Positions 9,074-16,816 of a stretch of 64,000 nucleotides of DNA are shown in pieces. The notes under the pieces are model-generated. The model saw only the letters and a program-made list of their open reading frames with translations. It was not told the origin of the DNA and ran no database searches. Made by a program: the position numbers and the translations under genes. Source of the DNA: CAWIJJ01 sp963836425 (lineage in GTDB: Bacteria > Acidobacteriota > Terriglobia > Bryobacterales > Bryobacteraceae); contig CAWIJJ010000020.1 of the NCBI GenBank assembly GCA_963836425.1, forward strand, positions 62,001 through 126,000, in the 5' to 3' direction. The number at the start of each line of letters is the position of its first letter. The stretch's first letter is position 1.

Positions 9074-9361
9074 TCAGCAGCGACCAGGCTTTCGCCAGCC
9101 GCCTTCGCGCCTCGCCGCCTGCCCGGAACTCTGCAATGTACTCGCCTCGGAGAGCAGCTTGTCCACCTCGCTCTTCACCGGTTCTGCCGCGTCCGATGAA
9201 CGGCGCATCCCCCGCACTCCCGCCGCAAACGCCTGGATCCCAGGCTGTTCGCTGAGGTTCACCACTGGTGCCGCCGGCTGGCCGTGGAGCGTCAGAACTT
9301 CCAACCAGAGCGTCACCGCAAGCGCGCGCAACGGCCCCTTACAACCTGTCCAGTTGGTCAA
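9074..9361 (-). pseudogene. N-terminal part of the frameshifted esterase (signal peptide and linker)
   Basis: This frame starts with ATG at 9361 and gives a hydrophobic leader (LRALAVTLWLEVLTLHGQPA) followed by a helical stretch ending KLLSEASTLQSSGQA. At about 9115-9122 the coding sense moves to the frame of the downstream esterase; adding one base there gives SSGQA-x-EARRRLAKAWSLL without a stop. As read, this frame ends at a TGA shortly after the break. I therefore treat it as the 5' part of one gene of about 535 codons spanning 7746-9361, broken by one missing base, not as an independent gene. Confidence 0.72.
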
Positions 9362-9413
9362 GATTCCCTCCGGCTCTGAAAAGCTGTGGTGAATTATATC
9401 TGAAGCGGCCGGC

Positions 9414-10289
9414 CTAGAGCCCCGCTTCGAAAGCGGCGATCCGCGCGAAGCTCGACCAGTCCAGCTCGCCCTGCCCGCGCGCCAGCGCCGCCAGCAGCCG
9501 GTCGCGCACCAGGCCCCCCATCGGCATCGGCGACTGGCACTCGAAAGCCGTCTCCTGGAGCAGCCGCGCGTCCTTCAGTCCAAGCCGCAACGCGAACCCG
9601 GCGGGCTCGAAATGTTCTTCCGCAATGATCCGCCCGTAGTTGGCATAGACGGGGGACGCAAACAGCCCGTTGATCACCGTCAGGAACACCTGCGGGTCTA
9701 CGTTCGCCTTGCGCAGCGTGGCGAAAGCTTCGCCAAACGCCTCCATCATGGAAGCGATCATGAAGTTTCCGCACAGCTTCACTGCGTTCGCCTGCCACGG
9801 CTCCGGACCGATCTCCACCGTCTCCCTTCCCATGGCATCGAACAGCGGACGGCAGCGTGCGATTACGCCTGCCGGGCCCGCCGCCGCAATCACCAGCTTT
9901 CGCGATTCGGCGGCTTCGGGCCGTCCGAATACCGGGGCGCTGAGGAAGCTCTGCCGCCGCATGGAATGCTCCGCGGCCAGCCTTCGCGCGATTGCCGTAC
10001 TGACCGTGCTGCAAGAAATGTGAACCGCTTCTACCGGAAAAATGTCCGCGAATCCCTGCGCCCCGAAGGCCACTTCTTCGAGCGCGTGGTCGTCCGCCAC
10101 CATCGTGATCGCCGCTTCGCACGCGGCACATGCCGCCGCCGGCGATTCGGCCACCCGCGCTCCGTCATCCCGCAACGCTTCCGCCCGCGCGGCATTTCGG
10201 TTGTAGACCGTCACCGCGTGGCCGGCCCGCAGCAGATTGCGAGCCATCGCCGCGCCCATTCGCCCCGTCCCCAGGAATGCGATATTCAT
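9414..10289 (-). CDS. NAD(P)-dependent 3-hydroxyisobutyrate dehydrogenase-family oxidoreductase
   Basis: A 291-residue beta-hydroxyacid dehydrogenase. The N-terminal MNIAFLGTGRMGAAMARN is the GxGxxG dinucleotide-binding start of the family; VYNRN follows the second strand, and the all-helical C-terminal domain contains GNFMIASMMEAFGEAF with the conserved Lys (AVKLCGNF). Members reduce or oxidise 3-hydroxyisobutyrate, tartronate semialdehyde or succinic semialdehyde; the exact substrate is not evident. The start is only 20 bp from the divergent Cys-cluster gene, so the two promoters must overlap neighbouring coding sequence. Confidence 0.9.
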   Translation of the reverse strand: MNIAFLGTGRMGAAMARNLLRAGHAVTVYNRNAARAEALRDDGARVAESPAAACAACEAAITMVADDHALEEVAFGAQGFADIFPVEAVHISCSTVSTAIARRLAAEHSMRRQSFLSAPVFGRPEAAESRKLVIAAAGPAGVIARCRPLFDAMGRETVEIGPEPWQANAVKLCGNFMIASMMEAFGEAFATLRKANVDPQVFLTVINGLFASPVYANYGRIIAEEHFEPAGFALRLGLKDARLLQETAFECQSPMPMGGLVRDRLLAALARGQGELDWSSFARIAAFEAGL

Positions 10290-10309
10290 AGTTTCAGGAT
10301 AAGCTTGGC

Positions 10310-10774
10310 GTGCCCATCGAATTGACCGTTCTTCATTCCCGTATCGAGGCGCGAGTGAACGCGATCACTGAATCCTGCCGCGATTGGCCGTGCCGCAAAG
10401 GCTGCGATTCATGTTGCCGCCGCCTCGCGGCGCCTCCGCGCCTCGATCGCGCAGAGTGGGACCTGCTGCGCCAGGGCCTTGCGCGTTTAACACCGTCCGT
10501 CGTATACGATATCGGCACCCGCCTCGGCTCGTGGCCGGCCTGTCCGATGCTCGACGTGACCGATCGCGTCTGCCTTGTGTACGAACATCGTCCCACTGCC
10601 TGCCGCACCTACGGCTTCTATCGTGAGCGCGACAAGGGGTTGTACTGTCGGCGAATCGAGGCGATGGTGGAGCGCGGCGAATGCGACGCGGTGGTTTGGG
10701 GCAACGTCGAATCGGTGGACGCCGAGCTCGGCGCGGGGAGGCCGCTGGCCGAATGGTGGGCCGAACTCGACTAG
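10310..10774 (+). CDS. YkgJ-family cysteine-cluster protein
   Basis: A 154-residue protein that starts at GTG 10310. It shows the cysteine pattern of the Fe-S/Zn cluster family UPF0153 (YkgJ): CRDWPCRKGCDSCC near the N-terminus, then CPML, RVCLVYEHRPTACRTYGF and a late CRR. The conserved RPxxCRxYGF segment is the best family marker. The metal bound and the role are unknown for the family. Its stop codon TAG overlaps the stop codon of the convergent gene at the palindrome CTAG (10771-10774). Confidence 0.85.
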   Translation: MPIELTVLHSRIEARVNAITESCRDWPCRKGCDSCCRRLAAPPRLDRAEWDLLRQGLARLTPSVVYDIGTRLGSWPACPMLDVTDRVCLVYEHRPTACRTYGFYRERDKGLYCRRIEAMVERGECDAVVWGNVESVDAELGAGRPLAEWWAELD

Positions 10775-11490
10775 GCGCTCGCCCGCCCGTTCTGGAAGGC
10801 CGCCATCGCAGCTTTCGTTTCCGCCGGCGACAATGGGCGGTTGTCGCGCAGCAGTTCGATGGTTTCCGCCAGCCGGCAAAAGTGATCGATGCAATGCCAG
10901 CAGCCATTGACGTGCCGCTCGATCTGTTCCCTTCCGGCCCAGGTCGCGCGCCCGTCCAGAACATCCAGAAACAGTTTGCCGTTCACACACTCCGCGCCGC
11001 CGGCCTCCGCCGCCGCCCGGCCTAACATCAGGCCGTTATCAACAAGCAGCGTCCGTCGCCAGGTATCGGTTTTGCCCCGCAGCATTTCCGCCGCCTTGTC
11101 TCGGATATTTCCTACCGTGGCGGGCGCCATCCGGAGAATGGCGCCGGTTTTAGCCGAGTCGTACTTCATGCTCTCCATCCAGGCGGCCTGTTTCTCTACT
11201 GTGGTCAGAGGAGCGAGGCTTTCCGCCACAGTTTCCAGGTCAACGGTCACTTCTGGTGTTTCTACCTGGATGCCGGCAAGTATTTTTTGCCTCAATTCCG
11301 TTACGAATCGACGCTCCGGTCCCGGCTCACAATCCGGAAACAAGCCTTCGACGCTCCCTGACGGCGCCTCCCCCCCGTAGTGGGAATGGAGTCGCCGGAC
11401 TACTGGCAAATAATTGGAAATGAAGTATATCCACCCGTCCGCCTTGCCTTGCCGACAGTCCCGAATCATCTCGTAACAGGTATAGATCAT
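10771..11490 (-). CDS. Sigma-70-like protein with C-terminal anti-sigma-type zinc motif
   Basis: A 239-residue protein that appears to combine two modules usually found on separate genes. Residues 1-40 (MIRDCRQGKADGWIYFI) look like sigma region 2. Residues 95-145 (LAPLTTVEKQAAW, then KYDSAKTGAILRMAPATVGN) look like a degenerate sigma region 4 helix-turn-helix. Residues around 200-215 contain HVNGCWHCIDHF, an HxxxCxxC motif as in zinc-binding anti-sigma domains. No membrane segment is present. It may be a self-inhibited ECF-like regulator, but the sigma match is weak and rests on my reading alone. Confidence 0.65.
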   Translation of the reverse strand: MIYTCYEMIRDCRQGKADGWIYFISNYLPVVRRLHSHYGGEAPSGSVEGLFPDCEPGPERRFVTELRQKILAGIQVETPEVTVDLETVAESLAPLTTVEKQAAWMESMKYDSAKTGAILRMAPATVGNIRDKAAEMLRGKTDTWRRTLLVDNGLMLGRAAAEAGGAECVNGKLFLDVLDGRATWAGREQIERHVNGCWHCIDHFCRLAETIELLRDNRPLSPAETKAAMAAFQNGRASA

Positions 11491-11570
11491 GGCTTACTAG
11501 ATATTATGCGTGCGCTTGGGCCGAAATTGGCTATAAACCTGCTTAGAAACGGTTACGAGGAAACAGAATC

Positions 11571-11735
11571 ATGCTCGGGTGGGTAGTTGGGTTCTTCATC
11601 ATCACGCTTTTGGCCGCTGTGGTCGGCTTCGGTATGGCCGCTGTGACATTTGCAGTTCTCGCTAAGACCGTCTTCTATTTTGCGTCGGTATTGTTCCTTG
11701 TCACCCTCGCCGGCTTCATCATGCGGCGCGCCTGA
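11571..11735 (+). CDS. DUF1328 (YtjA-like) small membrane protein
   Basis: A 54-residue open frame that starts MLGWVVGFFIITLLAAVVGFG and ends FIMRRA. It holds two hydrophobic segments separated by a short AKTVF turn, the pattern of the DUF1328/YtjA family of tiny inner-membrane proteins found in many bacteria and linked only loosely to stress. A purine-rich site (CGAGGAAA) lies about 10 bases before the ATG. The stop touches the end of the convergent PEBP-like gene (11736). Confidence 0.8.
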   Translation: MLGWVVGFFIITLLAAVVGFGMAAVTFAVLAKTVFYFASVLFLVTLAGFIMRRA

Positions 11736-12188
11736 TCAGCGCCTTTCATATCGGCCCATGCACACGGCAGACGCGAGAACGTGTCCCTGGACCGCCTGCA
11801 AAAGCTCCTGGCGTTTCAAACCCTCGGGCTGACCTAGCGATTCCACATCCACCGCCAGCAGTTTGAAATAGTACCGGTGCGGCCCATGCCCGCGAGGTGG
11901 ACAGGGGCCCCCATAATCCATTCGGCCGAAGTCGTTTCTGCCGCCGCGCGCCTTCGTTTGAGCCCCCGCCGGCAGCGCCTGCAACGACCGCGAAAGATCG
12001 TAGACAAGCCAGTGCGTCCAGGTGCCCGACGGCGCATCCGGATCCTCCACCACCAGCACGAAGCTCTTCGTTTCCGCGGGAGCCCCCGACCATTCGAGCG
12101 GCGGCGAAACATTCGCGCCGTCACAGGTGTGAATTTGGGGAATTGTCCCGCCCTCGGAAAAAGCGCTGGAGAATACTTGAAAGGCCAT
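11736..12188 (-). CDS. YbhB/YbcL-type phosphatidylethanolamine-binding-like protein
   Basis: A 150-residue protein of the bacterial PEBP (Raf-kinase-inhibitor-like) family. Diagnostic segments are CDGANVSPPLEWSG, VVEDPDAPSGTWTHWLVYDL, YGGPCPPRGHGPHRYYFKL and a C-terminal LASAVCMGRYER. The ATG at 12188 (MAFQVFSS) is preferred to one six codons upstream because family members begin near that point. Members bind small anionic ligands; their bacterial function is not established. No signal peptide is seen. Confidence 0.9.
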   Translation of the reverse strand: MAFQVFSSAFSEGGTIPQIHTCDGANVSPPLEWSGAPAETKSFVLVVEDPDAPSGTWTHWLVYDLSRSLQALPAGAQTKARGGRNDFGRMDYGGPCPPRGHGPHRYYFKLLAVDVESLGQPEGLKRQELLQAVQGHVLASAVCMGRYERR

Positions 12189-12286
12189 CGCCGCTCTCAC
12201 CCGCAATGATGTTACCGCGTTTGGCGTGTTCCGGCACTTGCGGCGGCCAGGCAGCGGGAGTAAGCTCCCCTTTAGAGGAGCGAGTC

Positions 12287-13033
12287 ATGCGGGCTTTAGG
12301 ACCGATCGTACTCTGTCTTGCGCTGGCTTCCGGCGCCCAGGCGCAGCGTCGCGGTGGCGCGTCCGGCGGAATGGGCGGTGTCCGCGGGGGAATGGGCGGC
12401 GTAGGGCGGTCACCCTCATTCGGCGGCGGACGCGGAGCAGGCGCGGCGTTTGGCGGCTTTCGCGGCAGCGGCGGATTCGGGAGCTACCGCGGAGGTTTTA
12501 CCTTCGGCGCCCAGGGCTCTAATCCTCTCTTCCGCGGCGGCTTTCATGACGGCTACGGCACCCGCTTCGGCTCGCTGGGCGGCTACTACGTACCGTCGTA
12601 CGGCTGGGGCTTGGGATATTTCCCCGGCTATGCCGGTTTCGGACTGAGCTATGACTACGGCTACTATCCGTACAGCTATTATCCATACGATTATTCTCCC
12701 AACGTCACCGTCGTGTACCCCTCGGCGCCGGCTCAACAAACGGTGACTCCGATGTATGTAGAACGGGCGCACCCGGTGATCAGGGATTACGATCAGAACG
12801 GTCAGGAGCGTCAGCCGCCCACCGCCAGTCGCGAGAACGGCTCACCGATCTACCTGTTCGCCTTTGCCGATCACAGCATCCAGGCCGCCTCCGCCTATTG
12901 GGTGGATGGCCGGATCCTTCACTACATCAATCTGCAGCGCGAGGAGAAACAGACGCCCGTCGATTCCCTCGATAGGGAATTTACCTTGCGTCTGAACGAG
13001 GAGCGAAGGGTAACCGTACGGTTACCCAATTAA
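12287..13033 (+). CDS. Secreted glycine- and tyrosine-rich protein
   Basis: A 248-residue protein. ATG 12287 follows GAGGAGCGAGTC and opens a signal peptide (MRALGPIVLCLALASGAQAQ). Residues 20-75 are Gly/Arg-rich with repeated GGMGGV, and residues 85-130 are Tyr/Gly-rich (YGYYPYSYYPYDYSPN). The last 70 residues form a small domain (SPIYLFAFADHSIQAASAYWVDGRILHY region) resembling C-terminal domains in other acidobacterial Gly-rich secreted proteins. The longer open frame upstream (from 11897) is antisense to the PEBP gene and was not used. Function is unknown; a surface or matrix role is a guess. Confidence 0.8.
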   Translation: MRALGPIVLCLALASGAQAQRRGGASGGMGGVRGGMGGVGRSPSFGGGRGAGAAFGGFRGSGGFGSYRGGFTFGAQGSNPLFRGGFHDGYGTRFGSLGGYYVPSYGWGLGYFPGYAGFGLSYDYGYYPYSYYPYDYSPNVTVVYPSAPAQQTVTPMYVERAHPVIRDYDQNGQERQPPTASRENGSPIYLFAFADHSIQAASAYWVDGRILHYINLQREEKQTPVDSLDREFTLRLNEERRVTVRLPN

Positions 13034-13061
13034 GAACACGCAACTCTACAAATGCCGTAGT

Positions 13062-13424
13062 AAGACTGCCGGACTGTAAGCCGGTTTCTGTACCCTTGCG
13101 GGTGGTAGTCATTCGTCTTGGCCTGATATTACTATCCGGCTCTAGCGACCTACCCGGAAGTTGAGCGGGACGGGCCACCCCTCCTCCCCTATTTGGTCTT
13201 GCTCCACGTGGGGTTTTCCCTGCCGGCAGAATTACTCCTGCCGCGGTGCGCTCTTACCGCACCATTTCACCCTTACCCCGCCTTGCGGCGAGGCGGTATA
13301 TTTTCTGTGGCACTTTCCGTATCCGTTTCCGGACCCCGGCCGTTAGCCGGCACGCTGCCCTGCGGAGACCGGACTTTCCTCCCCCGAGAATCCGGGAGCG
13401 ACTACCCGTCCGGCAGCCTCACCT
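13062..13424 (-). ncRNA. rnpB: RNase P RNA (bacterial type A)
   Basis: The minus strand carries the conserved RNase P RNA core in order: GAGGAAAGTCCGG near the 5' end, then CAGGGCAGCGTGCCGGCTAAC, GTGAAATGGTGCGGTAAGAG with GCGCACCGC, and near the 3' end GAATGACTACC and ACAGAAACCGGCTTA. The 5' GCTGCCGGAC pairs with 3' GTCCGGCAG to close helix P1, fixing both ends to within a few bases. The product is the catalytic RNA that matures tRNA 5' ends. Short open frames through this stretch are not genes. Confidence 0.96.
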
Positions 13425-13428
13425 GATA

Positions 13429-13434
13429 ATTATC
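13429..13434 (-). promoter_or_regulatory. rnpB: Candidate -10 element of rnpB
   Basis: On the minus strand GATAAT lies about 7-10 bases before the expected 5' end of RNase P RNA, in an AT-rich patch within otherwise GC-rich DNA. No good -35 hexamer is apparent at 16-18 bases. Confidence 0.4.
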
Positions 13435-13567
13435 GCATTTTTGCATGAAATAATGTGCCGATCCACACCGCGTGCCTGGAACTAACCCCCTGAAATTCTT
13501 GCAGATAAGCGACTTTTTCGGTGTATCCTATCTCTGTATACGCCGCACCGGTTCTTGAGGTAGCCGG

Positions 13568-13678
13568 ATGACCGGCATGGCTGGGCGCCGAGCCGAAGCC
13601 GCTGCCACCGAGCTGAAGCTCGCCGATCTCAAACAGTTTCGGTTTCTCGCACATGTGGATCACGCTGAGGAGAGTTAG
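13568..13678 (+). other. Possible 36-codon leader reading frame
   Basis: An ATG at 13568 is preceded by GAGGTAG and opens a 36-codon frame (MTGMAGRRAEAAATELKLAD and on) that ends with TAG six bases before the ATG of the large OmpA-like gene. The close spacing would suit translational coupling or a regulatory leader. It may equally be chance; no homology is recognised. Confidence 0.25.
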
Positions 13679-13684
13679 AAGAAG

Positions 13685-16426
13685 ATGAAGAAACTAGCAT
13701 TGATAGGTGCGCTGGCGCTTGTATCGTCCTGCCTCTTTGCGCAAGGTACCAACACGGCTGGTCAAACCAAGAACAGTTGGGAGGAGATTAATTTCGAATT
13801 CAACTCCTCCATTCTGTCCGACGGTTATCCCAGTCTGCTGCGCCTGGCAGATATTCTCAGCCAGCACAGAGACTATCGTGTTCGCGTCACAGGACACACC
13901 GATTATGTCGGTTCGGCTGCATATAACGATAAGCTGGCCATGCGGCGGGCCGAGGCAGTAAAGGAATTCCTCGTAAAATACGGCGCTTCGCCCGACCAGG
14001 TCACGACGGCCGGCGACGGAAAGCGTTCTCCCGAAGTTAATAACAATACAAAAGAAGGCCGCTTCATGAACCGCCGCGTCGTGTTGACCGTGACCGACGC
14101 CTCCGGCCGTGTCATCCAGGAAGGCGGTATCGGCGATGTCCTTGACGCGCTCACGAAAAAGCTGGACGAGATGGCGCAGAAGCAGGAGGAATGCTGTGCA
14201 GCCATTCTGAAGCGCCTCGACCGCCTTGACGAGATCCTCGCCGCATTGAAGGGCCTCCAGGGCGACAACGACCGGCTGCGGAGCGAGCTTACCGATCTGC
14301 GCAACCAGCACAATGCGCTGCGCGATCAGGTTTCGAATCTGCCCAAGCCGCTATCTTCCGAGCAGACTACGACCATCGCCCACACCGAGGCCATGGGCGC
14401 GCTCGACGAATCCGCGAGGCGCAACAAAAAGTTCTCGCTGGTCGGGTTGAACATCGGTCCGGCATTCGGCCCGGGCCGCGGCGGCGACTTCACCTTCACC
14501 GGCCGCGGACAGTTCTTCTCGCCCTTCGGCGGCGACGGACGGCGCGCTGTCCAGGCCCAAGGCGAGTTCATGTACTATCCGGGGCGCAAGGAGGGACAGT
14601 TTGACCTCGGTCTTGTGAACCGCTGGGGCGCGGTACAGGCCGGCGCTTTCGCCAGCATGAAGTGGGTGGATTTCCGCCAGTATCAGGGAGGCGGAGGCAT
14701 GGGGCAGGGCGCGTTCCTGATCGACTATGTTTTCGACCGCGGCCGCGTCGGCGCTTTCGTCACCCGCGGATTTAAGAACTACGCCATCCTGAACAGCGTT
14801 ACTCTCGCTCCGGGAGCCTTCCTCCAAACTTACGCCCGTGTCGTGAACCAGCAAGGCATCAACTTCCTGGTTGGCGCATGGGGCGATTCCTCCATTTCGG
14901 GTAACCTCGCCTATTTGAAGATGCGCGAACTCGGCCGCGATGCCCGTCCCGGCGCGAATCTCAAGTTGACGCAGCCCCTGAGCGAACATCTCGCCTTTAC
15001 TGCCGAAGCGAGCTATAACGAGACGTTTGTCAGCTCGGGCGGCGCGGGCCGTCTGGTCTTCGGCCTCGAGTTCGGCAACTACATCAAGCCGAAGGAATAC
15101 GGTTCCACCACCTCGCCGGTTCCGATGGATATTCCTCGCGTCCGGTACGAATTCGGCACTCGCCGCGTGGGCAGCGCCGCTCCTGTTGCCAATGCCGGCC
15201 CGGACCAGATCGGTATTCAGGCCGGCTCAGTCACTCTCAACGGCACAGGATCGTTCGATCCTCTGGGTCTGCCTCTCACCTACGAATGGGTGAAGGTGGT
15301 CGGACCGAACGTCTCCCTTTCCGGCGCCAATACCGCCACTCCCAGTTTCACCGCGGAAGCGGGCCAGGTCTACGGATTCCGCCTGACGGTCCGCAACAGC
15401 GACGGCCTCCAGGGTACGGATAACGTCACCGTCAGCACCGTGGCTTCAACCGCCGACAACGGTGCCCGCATCGTTCAGTTCAATGCCATCCCGGCCACCA
15501 TCGCCCCCGGACAGAGTTCCACCCTGACCTGGGTCGTGGAGAACGCGTTCTCCGTCGCCATCACACCGGGTATCGGCAATGTCGACAAGACCTCCGGCTC
15601 GGTGACCGTGTCGCCGACGCAGACCACAACCTATACTTTGACCGCCAACGGGCCTACCGGCCTGGTCACCGCGACCCAAACCGTTACGGTGTCCGGCACG
15701 GGTAACCCGCAGATCATCCGCTTCGAAGCGAGCCCGCTCAATATCCAGCCCGGCCAGTCCTCAACGTTGAGCTGGACCACCAGCGGCGCCTCCAGCGTGT
15801 CGATCAGCGGCATCGGCAACGTGGCTCCCAACGGCAGCACCCAGGTGTCGCCGGCGCAGACCACCACCTACACCTTGACCGCCACCGGAACGGACGGCCG
15901 CAGCGTTACCGCGCCGGTTACCGTTACGGTCGCTCCGGGATCCATCCCGCAAGTCGTCACCTTCGTGGCGAATCCGCCTACTATCGACGCCGGCGCAGCC
16001 ACACAGCTCTGCTGGCAGGTGAGCAACGCCACCAACATCACCATCTCGCCGGGCGTTGGCACCAACCTGAACGCGAACGATTGCGCCACCGTCAGGCCGT
16101 CCACCAGCACCACTTACACTCTGACGGCAACCAACGCGACCGGCACGATTCAGGCGAATGCGACGGTTACCGTCGGCCAGGTACGCATCCTGTCCTTCAC
16201 CGCCGATCCGGTCTTCTCGCCCAAGGCGGGTGACCCGGTCACCCTGTCGTGGACGACGCAGAATGCCACCTCAGTCGTGATCGTCGGCGCCGATTTCGCG
16301 CCTCAGGTGCTCCAGCCGAACGGCTCCGCCACCGTGACGCCGATCTCCAACGCCACTTACACCCTGACGGCATACGGGCCGGCAGGTCAAACGGTCAGCG
16401 TCACCATAGAAGTATTCGTCAGGTGA
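13685..16426 (+). CDS. Envelope protein: N-terminal OmpA domain, predicted barrel, PKD and four Ig-like repeats
   Basis: A 913-residue exported protein. Residues 1-19 are a signal peptide. Residues 30-145 are an OmpA/MotB peptidoglycan-binding domain (NFEFNSSIL, TGHTDYVGSAAYN, MRRAEAVKEFL, MNRRVVLTV). Residues 150-230 are predicted coiled coil (KKLDEMAQKQEE, LRSELTDLRNQH). Residues 255-460 alternate aromatic and Gly-rich beta strands like an outer-membrane barrel. Residues 500-585 form a PKD-like domain (NAGPDQIGIQAGSVTLNG). Four repeats of about 80 residues follow, each with a PGQSSTLTW-like start and a TTYTLTA end. This domain order is unusual, because OmpA domains are normally C-terminal. 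A strong terminator follows. Confidence 0.85.
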   Translation: MKKLALIGALALVSSCLFAQGTNTAGQTKNSWEEINFEFNSSILSDGYPSLLRLADILSQHRDYRVRVTGHTDYVGSAAYNDKLAMRRAEAVKEFLVKYGASPDQVTTAGDGKRSPEVNNNTKEGRFMNRRVVLTVTDASGRVIQEGGIGDVLDALTKKLDEMAQKQEECCAAILKRLDRLDEILAALKGLQGDNDRLRSELTDLRNQHNALRDQVSNLPKPLSSEQTTTIAHTEAMGALDESARRNKKFSLVGLNIGPAFGPGRGGDFTFTGRGQFFSPFGGDGRRAVQAQGEFMYYPGRKEGQFDLGLVNRWGAVQAGAFASMKWVDFRQYQGGGGMGQGAFLIDYVFDRGRVGAFVTRGFKNYAILNSVTLAPGAFLQTYARVVNQQGINFLVGAWGDSSISGNLAYLKMRELGRDARPGANLKLTQPLSEHLAFTAEASYNETFVSSGGAGRLVFGLEFGNYIKPKEYGSTTSPVPMDIPRVRYEFGTRRVGSAAPVANAGPDQIGIQAGSVTLNGTGSFDPLGLPLTYEWVKVVGPNVSLSGANTATPSFTAEAGQVYGFRLTVRNSDGLQGTDNVTVSTVASTADNGARIVQFNAIPATIAPGQSSTLTWVVENAFSVAITPGIGNVDKTSGSVTVSPTQTTTYTLTANGPTGLVTATQTVTVSGTGNPQIIRFEASPLNIQPGQSSTLSWTTSGASSVSISGIGNVAPNGSTQVSPAQTTTYTLTATGTDGRSVTAPVTVTVAPGSIPQVVTFVANPPTIDAGAATQLCWQVSNATNITISPGVGTNLNANDCATVRPSTSTTYTLTATNATGTIQANATVTVGQVRILSFTADPVFSPKAGDPVTLSWTTQNATSVVIVGADFAPQVLQPNGSATVTPISNATYTLTAYGPAGQTVSVTIEVFVR

Positions 16427-16450
16427 CGAGGGCCAGGTAGCAAAAACAAC

Positions 16451-16486
16451 GCCGGGCGGCCTCAAACGAAGCCGCCCGGCTTTTTT
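16451..16486 (+). terminator. Rho-independent terminator of the OmpA-like gene
   Basis: A perfect 10-bp GC stem (GCCGGGCGGC at 16451-16460 and GCCGCCCGGC at 16471-16480) with a 10-base loop is followed directly by six T residues. It lies 25 bases after the stop codon at 16426. Confidence 0.9.
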
Positions 16487-16516
16487 GTGCCCTTTTACGC
16501 CCGCCAGGAGGCAGGC

Positions 16517-16720
16517 CTATTCTTCCCGCGCCCGCAGTTCCGTCTCGGCGCGAAACCAGTCATCCCACGCAGAGCCCTCGCGGCGTCCGCGCTCCTCCCA
16601 GTAGGTGTACGCCAGCTTCTCAATCTCTTCCCGGGAAGGACGCCGTGGGACCGCGGCAGCGGTATGCTGGACCGGGCGGGTCCGGTGGGCATGCGATTTC
16701 AGTCCGAAATGAAACGTCAT
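16517..16720 (-). CDS. DUF2934 family small protein
   Basis: A 67-residue protein starting at ATG 16720. Its C-terminal half, RPSREEIEKLAYTYWEERG followed by a DDWFRAETELRAREE end, matches the DUF2934 pattern (a short helical domain with a conserved WxxAExEL). The function of the family is unknown. The N-terminal 30 residues are poorly conserved-looking and basic. It diverges from treY, with 96 bp between the starts. Confidence 0.72.
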   Translation of the reverse strand: MTFHFGLKSHAHRTRPVQHTAAAVPRRPSREEIEKLAYTYWEERGRREGSAWDDWFRAETELRAREE

Positions 16721-16816
16721 GTGCAAAAGTACACTTTACAACACATTGGCAATCCGCATGGGAATGCCGCTTGCCTGCACAACCGTTACCGCTTCACCTC
16801 CGGCTAGCGAGACTGC

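Noticed and set aside
12981..13485. Short open frames on both strands across the RNase P RNA gene
   Set aside because: The sequence is fully explained by rnpB; such frames are a known source of false protein calls.
13500..13600. Possible c-di-GMP-I riboswitch (GGTAGCCGG...ACCGGC resembles its 3' part)
   Set aside because: The conserved 5' core with CACGCACAGGGCAAACC and GACGCAAAGCC is absent.
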